In this document: one piece after another, positions 1-9,793 of the stretch
Position numbering within the stretch: position 1 is the first letter of the stretch
Layout: each line of letters begins with the position of its first letter
DNA from: Methylobacterium pseudosasicola
GTDB taxonomy: Bacteria; Pseudomonadota; Alphaproteobacteria; Rhizobiales; Beijerinckiaceae
Assembly (NCBI RefSeq): GCF_900114535.1
Contig: NZ_FOTK01000002.1
Span: 186,001 to 250,000 of the forward strand
Length of the DNA: 64,000 bases
Direction: 5' to 3'
Position numbers and translations under genes: made by a program
The notes under the pieces: generated by a model
What the model saw: only the letters and a program-made list of their open reading frames with translations
Databases searched by the model: none
What the model was told of the DNA's origin: nothing

Positions 1-1
1 G

Positions 2-94
2 GCGGACGCGGCGGCGGAGGGGAAGGTGATGATCGACATGGCGAAGGATCCGGTGACGGGAGCAGTCCGGCCGGGATTGCGGTGCCAGAATTGA
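2..94 (+). CDS. Possible 3' end of an upstream gene (partial)
   Basis: From the window edge an open frame runs 30 codons to TGA at 92-94, ending in ...KVMIDMAKDPVTG and a short tail. There is too little sequence to name a family. An opposing reading, ATG at 37-39 on the minus strand giving MSIITFPSAAASA up to the edge, is equally open and would suit a gene divergent from the MocR regulator. I cannot decide between them. Confidence 0.2.
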   Translation, partial: ADAAAEGKVMIDMAKDPVTGAVRPGLRCQN

Positions 95-95
95 A

Positions 96-111
96 CCGAT
101 AAAGATATCGG
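96..111. promoter_or_regulatory. Inverted repeat upstream of the MocR gene, possible operator
   Basis: CCGATA-aaga-TATCGG is a perfect 6+6 inverted repeat 28 bases before the start codon of the regulator at 139. MocR/GntR proteins commonly bind such sites near their own promoter, so an autoregulatory operator is plausible. No binding evidence exists in the sequence itself. Confidence 0.3.
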
Positions 112-138
112 ATCAATCGAAACATTGCACTCGGAGCA

Positions 139-1476
139 ATGATGCGGGCCACGGATTATCGGGACGTCGCCGACGCGGTCGCCGCCGAGATCGCCGCGGG
201 CACGCTGCGCCCCGGCGACCGGCTGCCGCCGCAGCGGGATTTCGCCTATGCTCGGGGCATCGCGGTCTCGACGGCGAGCCGGGTCTACGCGGAGCTGGGG
301 CGGCGCGGGCTCGTGACCGGCGAGGTCGGCCGCGGCACCTTCGTCCGCTCCGATCCGGGCCGGGCGGTGAATCTCCAGCCGGAGCCGCCCCCGGCGGCCC
401 TCGATCTGCAGCGGACCCATTCCCGCCTGCCGGAGCAGGAAGCCGTGCTGGCTGAGACCCTGGCGGCCCTGGCGCGCAGCGGCGCCGAGGTCGGCTTCAG
501 TCAATACGGCCCGGACGGTACACCCCGGGCGCGGGCGGTCGCTGCCCGGTTCCTCACCCGGGACGGCTACGCGCCCAAGCCCGCCGACATCCTGTTCACC
601 GGCAACGGCCGGCAGGCGCTCGCCGCGGCCCTCGCGGCCCTGGCGGCGCCGGGGGAGCGGATCGGCTGCGAGCCGCTGACCTATCCTGCGGTCCGGGGCA
701 TCGCGTCCCGGCTCGGCATCACCCTGGTGCCGCTGGCCATGGACGCCGAGGGCGTGTGCCCCGATGCGATCCTCCAGGCCCACCGGGCGACGCCGCTGAG
801 CGGCGTCTACCTTCAGCCGACCCTGCAGAACCCGCTCGGCGCGACCATGGGGCCGGCGCGCCGCGCCGAGATCGCTCGCGTGCTCGAGCGGACGGGGCTC
901 ACGGCGATCGAGGACGCCGTCTACGGCTTCCTGGCGGACGCGCAGCCGCTGGCGAGCCTGGCGCCGGACCGGACGATCCTGATCGACAGCCTGTCGAAGC
1001 GGGTGATGCCGGCCCTCACGATCGGGATGATCGCCGGCCCGCCGCATCTGACCGACCGGCTCGCGGCCTCCGTGCGCCAGGGCGCCTGGACCGCGCTGGG
1101 CCTGTCGCTCGCGGCCGGCCTCCACTGGATGTCCGGCGGCTCGGCGGCGACGCTCGCAGACGCCAAGCGCCAGGACGCGGCGTCGCGCCAAGCCCTCGCC
1201 CGGGAGATCCTGGCGGGACTCACCGTGGTCGGCGATCCCCGCGCCTACCACCTCTGGCTCGAACTGCCCGAGACCTGGCGGGCGGAAGCGTTCGCCGCCG
1301 CGTCCTTACGCCGAGGCATCGCCCTGCTCCCGGCCCCGGCCTTCGCGGTCAATCCCGGCTACGCCCCGAACGCGGTCCGCCTCGCTCTGGCGACACCGTC
1401 GCCGGAGGATCTCGCCGAAGCGCTCCGAAGCCTGCGCCGGCTGGCGGTCTCGGAGGACGATCAGGTCGTGGAGTGA
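139..1476 (+). CDS. MocR/PdxR-type GntR-family regulator with aminotransferase-like domain
   Basis: This 445-residue protein has a GntR winged helix at about residues 5-70 (GDRLPPQRDFA, then a recognition helix with VSTASRVYAEL and the GEVGRGTFV wing). A fold-type I aminotransferase domain follows (about 90-440). In that domain LQPTLQNPLG and the DSLSKRVMP segment supply the PLP-binding lysine region. Proteins of this architecture sense PLP or amino compounds and control PLP synthesis, GABA, taurine or transporter genes, often divergent ones. The neighbour that would reveal the target lies outside the window, so the regulon is unknown. Length and domain order are normal. Confidence 0.85.
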   Translation: MMRATDYRDVADAVAAEIAAGTLRPGDRLPPQRDFAYARGIAVSTASRVYAELGRRGLVTGEVGRGTFVRSDPGRAVNLQPEPPPAALDLQRTHSRLPEQEAVLAETLAALARSGAEVGFSQYGPDGTPRARAVAARFLTRDGYAPKPADILFTGNGRQALAAALAALAAPGERIGCEPLTYPAVRGIASRLGITLVPLAMDAEGVCPDAILQAHRATPLSGVYLQPTLQNPLGATMGPARRAEIARVLERTGLTAIEDAVYGFLADAQPLASLAPDRTILIDSLSKRVMPALTIGMIAGPPHLTDRLAASVRQGAWTALGLSLAAGLHWMSGGSAATLADAKRQDAASRQALAREILAGLTVVGDPRAYHLWLELPETWRAEAFAAASLRRGIALLPAPAFAVNPGYAPNAVRLALATPSPEDLAEALRSLRRLAVSEDDQVVE

Positions 1477-1896
1477 TGGCGTGCCGCCGTTTTCTTTGAG
1501 ACGGCGACTCGCGCAAGGCCGCAAGAGTTTAGCGATAAAATCTACGTGCTTCGGCAAGAAGAGAGCGCGAGTTCTTCCCTGGATCACGCGATTTGCCTAA
1601 GCTTAGATGCGTGGCACCCTTGTTCGCCATGGCAGAGTCGCGCCGCGATGTCGTCGGTCTGCACCTTGGGATGGAACGGATTGCCGGTGGCGCAGCCCTT
1701 GCGCACAGCATTCCCAAGCGGAATACATCGGCGGCGGATGCCCGGCGGCGGGCTGGTGTATCTTCTTTGCGGCGCCGCCTCGGTTCTGGGTTCGACCTAA
1801 TTGCGGGGGGCCGGTCTTCAGCGCGCGGCCGGACACGGTTAGAGGAAAGCCTCGGCCGCATGAGCCTACGCGGCCACCGAGGTTGCTGAAAAAATC
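1477..1896. other. Gene-free or degenerate stretch before the recombinase fragment
   Basis: About 420 bases with mixed composition and no convincing intact gene. Several short frames are open on both strands. One on the minus strand (about 1584-1725, ending TGA) reads IPLGNAVRKGCATGNPFHPK and continues to ...SKLRQIA, which looks protein-like but was not recognised. The stretch probably contains debris from an earlier insertion. Confidence 0.4.
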
Positions 1897-2061
1897 ATGG
1901 TTTCGAAAGGTCGAGACCTTTTGCGGGACCAGCGCGACACCTCCGTTTCCGACCTCTACAAAGCACTCGGGATCGAGCGTGTTACCCTCTACCGCTATGT
2001 CGGCCCCAATGACGAACTTCGGGAATACTGCAAGCGCGTCCTCGGATTGGTGGCGGGATGA
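1897..2061 (+). pseudogene. C-terminal remnant of a serine recombinase (resolvase/invertase)
   Basis: The 54 codons from ATG 1897 encode only a resolvase-type DNA-binding tail: TSVSDLYKALGIERVTLYRY is the helix-turn-helix found at the end of Tn3/Hin-type serine recombinases. The catalytic domain, about 130 residues with the nucleophilic serine, is absent. An in-frame TGA at 1861 prevents any longer reading. The last codons overlap the next gene by ATGA, so if the fragment is translated the nitrilase gene could be translationally coupled to it. It is most likely a scar of a mobile element that delivered the downstream gene. Confidence 0.65.
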
Positions 2062-2810
2062 TACGTATTGCTACGGTTCAATGCCTTTCTATTCCCGACA
2101 ATGCATCCGAAGCGTGTGATGCTATAGTACAACGGTTACGTTGGGCCGATGAGGAGGCGATAGACCTCGTTGTTTTTCCCGAGGCATTTTTGCTTGGCCA
2201 TTCTTACAGCGCCGCGACAATACGGTCACGTGCCCGCGAAATATCAGGCTATGCTTTGGTTGAACTGTGCGAATGTGTCGTAGGTTTTCGAGCGGCTCTG
2301 GTCGTCGGAGCTTTCGAGCTCGTAGACGGGCATTTTTTCAACAGCGCGTTCGTCATCGAAGAAGGTCGAATTGCTGGGCGGTATTCGAAGGCCCATCCCA
2401 ACGAGCCAGGAGTGACTGCCGGAAGCGCCTTTCCGACCTTCGTCAGGTCAGGAATCCGCTTCGGCTTGAACATTTGCAACGATGCGAACCATCCCGAGGC
2501 TCCTGAGCGCATTGCGCGCCAGAAAGCCGAGGTGATCCTTTATCCTCTCAACAACATGCTGAAGCCGGAAGCGGCCGAACGTTGGCGTGCAAAGAGCCTC
2601 GCGAACTTGGTAGGCCGCGCTCGCCAGACAGGATGCTGGATTGCGTCGTCCGACGTGACGGGGCGGTCAGGAGACTTTCTGAGTTTCGGATGCACCGCAA
2701 TCGTTGCTCCAGACGGTCATGTTGTTGCACGTGTCCCGGAGATGAAGGAGGGCGTTGCGGTATACGACGTGCCGGCATTGCAATTTCAAGAGCCGATGTT
2801 TGAACGCTGA
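2058..2810 (+). CDS. Carbon-nitrogen hydrolase (nitrilase superfamily)
   Basis: This is a complete 250-residue nitrilase-superfamily hydrolase of cytoplasmic type. The catalytic triad is visible: Glu in VVFPEAFLLG, Lys in GRYSKAHPN, and Cys in GLNICNDANHPE. Such enzymes hydrolyse amide or nitrile C-N bonds; the substrate cannot be read from sequence. The gene starts within the stop codon of a serine-recombinase remnant (ATGA). It has visibly lower GC and different codon use from its neighbours (for example TTT, ATA and TTG codons), which suggests recent acquisition. It has no recognisable operon partner, and the LysM gene beyond is convergent. Confidence 0.8.
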   Translation: MIRIATVQCLSIPDNASEACDAIVQRLRWADEEAIDLVVFPEAFLLGHSYSAATIRSRAREISGYALVELCECVVGFRAALVVGAFELVDGHFFNSAFVIEEGRIAGRYSKAHPNEPGVTAGSAFPTFVRSGIRFGLNICNDANHPEAPERIARQKAEVILYPLNNMLKPEAAERWRAKSLANLVGRARQTGCWIASSDVTGRSGDFLSFGCTAIVAPDGHVVARVPEMKEGVAVYDVPALQFQEPMFER

Positions 2811-2923
2811 CGGTTTCAAAACCGCCGGCTCCAAGGTCTCTAGTGCCGTCACGCCTAGCGTAGGATTTCGCCCCCTCCCGCAAACGCCTCCGGCCCTGAG
2901 TGCACGCGGATTTCATCCCGCTC

Positions 2924-4327
2924 TCACCCCCGCTTGTCGGTGGGCAGGATGAAGATCTGGCCCGGGTAGATCCGGTCCGGGTCGCGGATCTGGTTCTGGT
3001 TGGCGTCGTAGATCACCGTGTAGCGCTCGCCGCGGCCGTAGGTGCGCTGGCTGATCCGCCAGAGGTTGTCGCCCCGGGTAATCTTCGCCGTGGTGATCTC
3101 GGGCACGAACACCGCCCCGGCCCGGGCCGGGCCGCTCGCCCCCGTGGAATCTGGGCTGAGGGCGGAGGGCATCTCCGCCGGGTTGGAACTCGTCGCCTGC
3201 GGGCGGGATGCCCCCTGCCCGCTTCCCGGCGATGCATGGCCGGACGGCTCGCGGCCGGCGCCCTCGCCGGTGGCGACGCGGGTCGGCTCGGGCACCGCGA
3301 ACGGCACCTCGGCCCGGGCGGTGACCTTGCCGGTGCGCGGATCGATCTGGTCGATCCGCACCTGGTACTGGCCCGCCTTCACCCCACGCCCGATGGTGAA
3401 GCTCGCCCGGCCGTCCGGCCCGACACTGCCCGGGGCGATCAGCGTGTCGTTGAGGTAGAGCCGGAGCTTCGCGCCCGGAATCCCGGTCGCGGTCACGAAC
3501 AGCCGACCGTTCTCCTGGACGTCCACGCTGACGATCTGGGCGGCCGGGGCCTTGCCGTCGGCTGCAGGCTTCCCGGCCTGGGCGACCGTCCCTTTCGCCG
3601 GCTCGGGGGCGTTCGGTTGCGACAACACCACGGTCGCGGCATCCGGGGCGGTCAGTGCCACCAGGGGCTGGCGGTCGCGGTTCGGGGCCACGTCGACCGC
3701 CACGCTCTGGCGCGAGTCGGCGGCGCGGCCGTCCTTGGTGGTCATGCGCAGCCGGAGGGCGCTGGAGCCTGTCGGCAGCGTCGGCGGCACCAGGGCGAAC
3801 TGGCCGTTCGCGTCGGCGGTCGCCCGGGCCACGGTTTTGCCGTCGACCAGCATCTCGATCACGGCCTCCGGCGCGCCGCGCCCGGCCACCACCGCGTCGC
3901 CGTTGGGCTCGACCCGGACGATGTCGAAGCGCGGCACCTCGGCGGCGTCCGGCTCGGCCGGCTTGTCCGCGGGGGCTCGTTCGGCCGACCGCGTCTCGCC
4001 CGGTGCCGGGGCTTCCGGGGCCCGCGCGGCGGATCGAGTCTCGTCGGGCTTGGTGGCGTCCGTCTTGGGAGCGCCTGTCTTGGGGCCGCCCGTCGTGTCG
4101 TCGCGAAAATCGATCGGCGGCGCGCCGGATTCGGCGGTCGCCCCGGGATCCGTCAGGCTGCGCAGGCCGCCATGCGGCGCCGGGGCCGTAGCGGCGGGAG
4201 GCTCCGGCTCGTGCCGGTCGATCATCTTCCGCAGGGACTCGCCGCCGAACAGGGCCAGCACGAGGCCGAGGCCGCCGAGGAGGCCGGCGAGCGCCAGGGC
4301 GAGACTGCGCCGCACCTGTCTCGACAT
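2924..4327 (-). CDS. LysM peptidoglycan-binding domain protein, membrane-anchored
   Basis: The 467-residue protein begins MSRQVRRSLAL with a single hydrophobic helix at about residues 8-28 (LALALAGLLGGLGLVLALF). A long Pro/Ala/Asp-rich low-complexity stretch follows. The middle has repeated Ig-like or carboxypeptidase-regulatory-like modules, and a C-terminal LysM domain reads TTAKITRGDNLWRISQRTYG ... IYPGQIFILP. LysM binds N-acetylglucosamine in peptidoglycan, so an envelope role on the periplasmic side is inferred. The start at 4327 is preferred over an upstream in-frame ATG at 4468 because the extra residues are Arg/Ser-rich and precede the membrane segment. Confidence 0.75.
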   Translation of the reverse strand: MSRQVRRSLALALAGLLGGLGLVLALFGGESLRKMIDRHEPEPPAATAPAPHGGLRSLTDPGATAESGAPPIDFRDDTTGGPKTGAPKTDATKPDETRSAARAPEAPAPGETRSAERAPADKPAEPDAAEVPRFDIVRVEPNGDAVVAGRGAPEAVIEMLVDGKTVARATADANGQFALVPPTLPTGSSALRLRMTTKDGRAADSRQSVAVDVAPNRDRQPLVALTAPDAATVVLSQPNAPEPAKGTVAQAGKPAADGKAPAAQIVSVDVQENGRLFVTATGIPGAKLRLYLNDTLIAPGSVGPDGRASFTIGRGVKAGQYQVRIDQIDPRTGKVTARAEVPFAVPEPTRVATGEGAGREPSGHASPGSGQGASRPQATSSNPAEMPSALSPDSTGASGPARAGAVFVPEITTAKITRGDNLWRISQRTYGRGERYTVIYDANQNQIRDPDRIYPGQIFILPTDKRG

Positions 4328-4554
4328 CGCCACGGAGGCCTCCCTGCTCTGCCGTCTGCCCGGCGAATGGGCCACCTGCCCGCTCAAAAACCGTCGACTG
4401 CGGCGCCCATAATACCGTACATGGTCGCGACACCAAGCCGTCCCGCCGCTCCGGCGGGTGAATCCCACGCGAATTCAGCAGTTTGGCGCGTGGAGCGCCG
4501 GGCGCGGGGCTCTTTTTCGACGGCTCGCAACGGTTGCGTGATGGAGGGCGCCGG

Positions 4555-5151
4555 ATGGCCCCGGTGAGGACAGTCTGTGTCTATTGTGGCTCCGGCTTCG
4601 GCGGAGACCCGGCGTTTCGCGAGGCCGCCGAGACCCTCGGCACGGCGATCGCGCAGGCCGGGATGGGCCTCGTCTATGGCGGCGGCGATGTCGGCTTGAT
4701 GGGCACGGTGGCCCGCGCCGCGCTGGCGGCCGGCGGCCACGTCACCGGCATCATTCCGGATTTCCTCCAGGCGCGCGAGCACATGCTCGACGCCGTGCAG
4801 GAGACCGTGGTTGTGCCCGACATGCACACCCGCAAGCGCCTGATGTTCGAGCGCTCGGACGCCTTCGTGACCCTGCCGGGAGGCATCGGCACCCTGGAGG
4901 AACTGGTCGAGCAGCTCACCTGGGCCCAGCTCGGGCGGCACCGGAAGCCGGTGGTGCTGGTCTCGGTGGCGGATTTCTGGGCGCCGCTGCTCGCCCTGTT
5001 CGAGCACATGCGCGGCCACGGCTTCATCCGCGCGGGGCTGGACCTCAGCTACATGGTCGCCCGGGACGCGGCGACGGTGGTGCCGCTGCTGCGCGAGGCC
5101 GGCCACGAGCCGGACCCGCAGGCCGAGGAGATCGTCAAAGAGCGGATGTGA
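4555..5151 (+). CDS. LOG family (TIGR00730) Rossmann-fold phosphoribohydrolase
   Basis: This 198-residue protein is of the LOG/YvdD family, which releases free cytokinin bases from riboside 5'-monophosphates and is often annotated as lysine decarboxylase by mistake. The signature PGGxGTxxE is present as LPGGIGTLEE, together with the N-terminal VCVYCGSGFG nucleotide-binding loop and the GLVYGGGDVGLMG motif. The start at 4555 gives MAPVRTVCVY, which matches usual family N-termini better than an in-frame start at 4483. In plant-associated methylobacteria such enzymes may contribute to cytokinin release, but that is context rather than evidence. Confidence 0.88.
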   Translation: MAPVRTVCVYCGSGFGGDPAFREAAETLGTAIAQAGMGLVYGGGDVGLMGTVARAALAAGGHVTGIIPDFLQAREHMLDAVQETVVVPDMHTRKRLMFERSDAFVTLPGGIGTLEELVEQLTWAQLGRHRKPVVLVSVADFWAPLLALFEHMRGHGFIRAGLDLSYMVARDAATVVPLLREAGHEPDPQAEEIVKERM

Positions 5152-5246
5152 GGCCGGGCCCGGACGCTTGGCCGCGGTGGCGATCCGGACGGTCGTAGTA
5201 TGAGGCCGGCGCCGCCGCGCCGGGCGGCCGCAGATGGAATCCGAGC

Positions 5247-7013
5247 ATGCGCGTCTTGATCCTGGCGGCCGTGACGCTCGCCAGCCTCCTCGGCGTGGCC
5301 TCCGCGCAAGAGCCGCCCGTCCTCCAGACCCTGGATTACGCCAACACCCGCTATTCCGAGCTGGCCCAGATCGATGCCGGCAACGTCTCGCGCCTCAAGG
5401 TCGCCTGGACTTTCTCCACCGGCGTGCTGCGCGGCCACGAGGGGGCGCCGATCGTCGTCGGCAGTCGGATGTTCGTTCACACCCCGTTCCCGAACCTAGT
5501 CTACGCCCTCGACCTCGACCACGACGGCAAGATCCTGTGGCGCTACGCCCCGCGCCAGGATGCGAGCGTGATCGCGGTGATGTGCTGCGACACGGTCTCC
5601 CGCGGCCTCGCCTACGCGGAGGGGCGGCTGTTCCTGCAGCTCGCCGACACCACGGTGGTCGCCCTGGATCCCGAGACCGGCCGGGTCCTGTGGTCCGTGA
5701 AGAACGGCGATCCGGCCCGGGGCGAGACCAACACCGCCACGGTCCTGCCGGTGCACGGAAAGCTGATCGTCGGTATCGCCGGGGGCGAGTACGGCGCCCG
5801 CTGCCACGTCACCGCCTACGATCAGGCGAGCGGCAAGCGCCTCTGGCGCGCCTACGCCACGGGGCCGGATGCCGACATGCTGGTCGACCCGGAGAAAACC
5901 ACCGAGCTCGGGCACCCGATCGGCCGGGATTCCTCGCTCAAGAGCTGGGATGGCGACCAGTGGCGGATCGGCGGCGGTTGCAGCTGGGGCTGGTTCTCCT
6001 ACGATCCGGCGCTGAACCTCGTCTATTACGGCACCGGCAACCCCGCGACCTGGAACCCGGCCCAGCGCCCGGGCGACAACCGCTGGACGATGGCGATCAT
6101 CGCCCGCGATCCCGACACCGGGCTAGCGCGCTGGGTCTACCAGATGACCCCCCACGACCAGTGGGATTATGACGGGGTCAACGAGATGATCCTGACCGAG
6201 CAGGTGATCGACGGGCGCCCGCGCCGGGTGCTGACCCATTTCGACCGCAACGGCTTCGGCTACACAATCGACCGCGCCACGGGCGATCTGTTGGTGGCAG
6301 AAAAATTCGATCCCAGCGTCAACTGGGCGCGCCGGATCGACCTGGACCGCGCCTCCCCGACCTATGGCCGCCCCGTCGTCGACCCGCGCTTCGCCCCGGG
6401 CGAGGCCGACGAGGAGGAGGTCACCAAGAACATCTGCCCCGGGGCGCTCGGCGCCAAGAACCAGCAGCCCGCCGCCTATTCGCCGGTGACGCGTCTGTTC
6501 TACGTGCCGACCAACCACATGTGCATGGACTACGAGGCGTTCCGGGTGAGCTACACGCCGGGCCAGCCCTATGTCGGCGCGACGTTGACCCTGCATCCGC
6601 CCGAGGGCTCCGACCGGACCGGCGCGTTCATCGCCTGGGACGGAGCGAAGGGAAACATCGCCTGGACGATCCCGGAGGCGTTCTCGGTCTGGTCCGGGGC
6701 GCTGGCGACCGCCGGCAACGTCGTCTTCTACGGCACGCTCGAAGGGTATCTGAAGGCGGTCGATGCCCGGGACGGGCACGAGCTCTACCGGTTCAAGACC
6801 CCGTCCGGCATCGTCGGCAACGTCACCACCTACCAGCATGGCGGCCGGCAATACGTGGCGGTGCTCTCCGGGATCGGCGGCTGGGCCGGCATCGGGCTCG
6901 CGGCCGGCCTGACCGATCCCGCCGACGGCTCGGGCGCGGTCGGCGGCTACGCGGCCCTGTCGCAGTACACGGCGCCGGGCGGGCAGCTCACGGTGTTCGC
7001 GCTGCCGGAGTGA
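5247..7013 (+). CDS. xoxF: XoxF-type lanthanide-dependent methanol dehydrogenase (PQQ)
   Basis: This 588-residue periplasmic PQQ enzyme has a signal peptide of about 20 residues (cleavage after GVASA). Vicinal cysteines 113-114 (VMCCDT) form the disulfide that stacks on PQQ. Metal and catalytic residues are Glu181 (GGEYG), Asn265 (GTGNPATWN) and Asp307/Asp309 in [11 protein letters not shown]. The extra Asp309 is the marker that separates lanthanide-dependent XoxF from calcium MxaF, which has Ala there. It oxidises methanol and delivers electrons to a cytochrome c. No xoxG cytochrome or xoxJ follows within the window, so it resembles the orphan xoxF copies known in methylobacteria. The neighbouring genes are unrelated. 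Confidence 0.93.
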   Translation: MRVLILAAVTLASLLGVASAQEPPVLQTLDYANTRYSELAQIDAGNVSRLKVAWTFSTGVLRGHEGAPIVVGSRMFVHTPFPNLVYALDLDHDGKILWRYAPRQDASVIAVMCCDTVSRGLAYAEGRLFLQLADTTVVALDPETGRVLWSVKNGDPARGETNTATVLPVHGKLIVGIAGGEYGARCHVTAYDQASGKRLWRAYATGPDADMLVDPEKTTELGHPIGRDSSLKSWDGDQWRIGGGCSWGWFSYDPALNLVYYGTGNPATWNPAQRPGDNRWTMAIIARDPDTGLARWVYQMTPHDQWDYDGVNEMILTEQVIDGRPRRVLTHFDRNGFGYTIDRATGDLLVAEKFDPSVNWARRIDLDRASPTYGRPVVDPRFAPGEADEEEVTKNICPGALGAKNQQPAAYSPVTRLFYVPTNHMCMDYEAFRVSYTPGQPYVGATLTLHPPEGSDRTGAFIAWDGAKGNIAWTIPEAFSVWSGALATAGNVVFYGTLEGYLKAVDARDGHELYRFKTPSGIVGNVTTYQHGGRQYVAVLSGIGGWAGIGLAAGLTDPADGSGAVGGYAALSQYTAPGGQLTVFALPE

Positions 7014-7414
7014 GGCGTGTCCGGCTCCGGATCGGAGTGCCCCGGCGATTCGTCCGTGTCGCCGGAGCGCGGCCTCTGCCGGTTGCGCGATGCGCCCCGA
7101 GACGCTTTTCGGCATGTCCGGCCGTTCCGATGCTGGCTGCCGGAGGCGCCGTGCGTCCGGCCGGGATTTGCAGTTCAGAGGAAGCCGGATATCCGCGAGC
7201 CCTGTTGTCGGGGAAGGGCATGCGGATCGCAATCTGTTCCCGATGAGATAAATTGAAGCTTAGGTGCAAAAATAAGCTGGCATATCAATGTGTTGCTGGC
7301 GAGATACATTGTGCGGCAAGCCGAATGGATGACTGGATTATGATGATGCGCCGGTCCTGAGCTTCGCTAGATCTTCCGCCGCCGGCCGGATGGGTCGGAT
7401 TGCAGGGGCGGGTC
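7014..7414. other. Intergenic region between xoxF and the autotransporter gene
   Basis: About 400 bases without a supported gene. The part from about 7230 to 7345 is clearly AT-richer (AGATAAATTGAAGC, AATAAGCTGGCATATCAATG) and is the likely promoter region of the autotransporter gene at 7415. No convincing terminator hairpin with a T tract was seen after xoxF. Confidence 0.4.
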
Positions 7415-9793
7415 ATGAAACTGGGGCATGGGGTCTCGATCGCGGCGTTGATGGTCGCGGCGTTCGGTTCGGGGGCTCAGGCGCAGACCGCCAACACGAC
7501 GCCCGCCAACGCCAACGTGTTGAACCTGCTGGCGCCGTTCCTCTCCCTGAACGGCACCGCCATCGGCCAGCAGACGCTGCAGCTCAACCTGGCGCAGACG
7601 ATCGCGCTGAACCAGAACGCCTCACCCGCCCGGCAGCAGCTTGCGGTCAGCGACAGGACGGAGCCGGCCTCGGCCGGCATCACGGCGGTTCTGGCGGACG
7701 GCACGATCATCCGGATCGGCCTCGCCGGCAGCTTCGCGGGCGGCCTGCCGCTCCAGGCGATCCCGGACGGGAGCCGGGTGCAGCCGTATCAGCCGGTGGG
7801 CGGCCTCGGTCCGGTCCTCGGGCCGATTTACCAGACCGGTATCCGGGCGAGCACGGCTTCGACCGGGCCACTCGCAGCGACCTTCAGCCTGCTCAGCAAC
7901 GCCCTCGCCCTCAATATCGGCGGCTCGAGCGCGGGGAAGCATTATTTCGCGAACGGTGCCGTCATCAACCCGACCGTGACCCCGGCCAACTACGTGCCGG
8001 TGCTGGCGGTGGGGCCGGCGGGCTACGCGCTGCCCACCGCCAACGGCCTGCCCAATACCACCAACAGCGTCTACGATCTGGCCTACGGGGTGAACAACAG
8101 GCAGCCCGGCCAGGACGTCTACGGCTCCTCCCGGCCGATCCAGGTGGTGCCGAACCGGCTGACCGCCTATGACGGGACGCAGCCGAAAGACCTTGCGACC
8201 AGCCCGTCCTTCCCGAGCGGCCACACCACGGTCGCCTATACCAGCAGCTACCTGCTGGCGATGCTGGTGCCGCAGCAATACCAGAGCATGCTGCTGCGCG
8301 CCTCCGAGTACGGCGAGAGCCGCATCGTGCTCGGCGTCCACTACCCGCTCGACGTGATCGCGTCGCGGGCGTTCACCGCCTACAACCTCGCCCAGGCCTT
8401 CACCAACCCGGCCTACATCAACAACGCCGCCGTGACCGGTACGGCGATCAACCTGCCGGGCGAATTCGTCCGGGCTCAGACCGAGCTTCAGGCCTACCTC
8501 GCCGCCCAGTGCGGCAACACCGTCGCGGCCTGCGCCGGCAGCGCCGCCAACACCACCGGTAACCCCTACGTCCCGTCCGCCGCCAACCAGGCCGCCTACC
8601 AGGCACGACTGACCTACGGCCTGCCGACCCTGTCCTTCGCCCAGGCGCCCCGCGAGGCCGCCCCCGCCGGCGGGCCCGACGCCTCGATCCTGCTCGCGCC
8701 GCTCTACGGCGGATCAACTACGGCCGCCCGCACACTCGCACCGAACGGCGGCCTCTACGGCCAGCTCTCGACCGACACGATCAACCAGATCGTGGTCAAC
8801 ACCGAGACCAACGCCCTCGCCGCCTTCTACGGCAGCCCGCTGAGCTACTGGAGCCGGATCGACCTGTATTCCGCCGCCGGATATTTCGGCAACGTCACCG
8901 GCACCCTGCGGATGGATACCAGCGACCGCCTCGGCATCGATGTCGGCATCGGCGACGGCGGCGCGCTCTACGCCAACGGCACCATCGTCGGCACCGTCTC
9001 GGTCAAGGCCGGCGGCCTGCTCGGCGGCTCGGGTTCCGTCGGCGGGATCGCGGCGCTCTCGGGCGGCACGGTCTCGCCGGGCAACTCCATCGGCACGCTG
9101 AACGTCGCCGGCGCGGTCGCCTTCGCGCCGGGCTCGGTCTACCGGGTCGAGGCCAACGCCGCCGGGCAGGCCGACCGGATCGCCGCCGGCGCCGGCACGA
9201 CGCTCGCCGGCGGCACCGTGCAGGTGCTGGCGGCCTCGGGCGCCTACAGCCCGCGCACCACCTACACGATCCTGAATGCGGCCGGCGGCGTCTCCGGCCG
9301 GTTCGACGGGGTGACCGCCAACCTCGCCTTCCTGTCGCCGGGGCTGCGGTATCTGCCCAACGAAGTCGACCTGACGCTCACTCGCAACGACGTGCCGCTC
9401 GCCGCCAGCGCCACTGGGCGCAACGGCATCGCCGGCGCCAACGCCCTCCAGGCCGCCGGTGCCGGCCGTGCCTACGACGCCGCCCTGGCCTTCACCACGC
9501 GCGAGGCCGCCGACGGCTTCCGGGCGCTCGCCGGCGACATCCATGCCGGCACGGTCTCGGCGGCCTACGAGACCGCGTTCTTCGTGCGCGAGGCGGTGCT
9601 CGACCGGCTGCGCTGGGGCGGCACGGCCGCGGGCCTCGACGGCACCCGCGTGCCGGCGGCCTACGCGGCCGACCTGCCCGGCCGGGCGCCGGTGGTGGCG
9701 AGCGTGCCGGTCCAGACCCTGGACCCGCAGGTGTTCGGGCTCGCGGAGAGCCCTTTGGAAACCCGACACCTCCCGCGCGCAATCAGGATTGCT
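7415..9793 (+). pseudogene. PAP2-phosphatase autotransporter passenger lacking its beta-barrel
   Basis: From ATG 7415 the protein has a signal peptide (cleavage after GAQA). A PAP2-type acid phosphatase domain follows with PSFPSGHTT (about residue 265) and SRIVLGVHYPLD (about 303-315). Next comes an autotransporter stalk with the GGLLGGSGSVGG ... GGTVSPGNSIGTL repeat and a linker ending FVREAVLDRLRWGG. An autotransporter barrel of roughly 270 residues should come next, but homology stops near 9738 (PQVFGL). The reading frame then stays open without a stop to 11365, entirely antisense to kup. The 3' end is therefore lost, and the product cannot be exported as a normal type V protein. The end given is the limit of kup, not a stop codon. 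Confidence 0.75.

Noticed and set aside
2900..4567. Long plus-strand open frame of about 555 codons
   Set aside because: It is the complement of the LysM protein gene, whose LysM motif and signal/membrane segment are clear; the plus-strand frame is Gly/Arg/Leu-rich filler.
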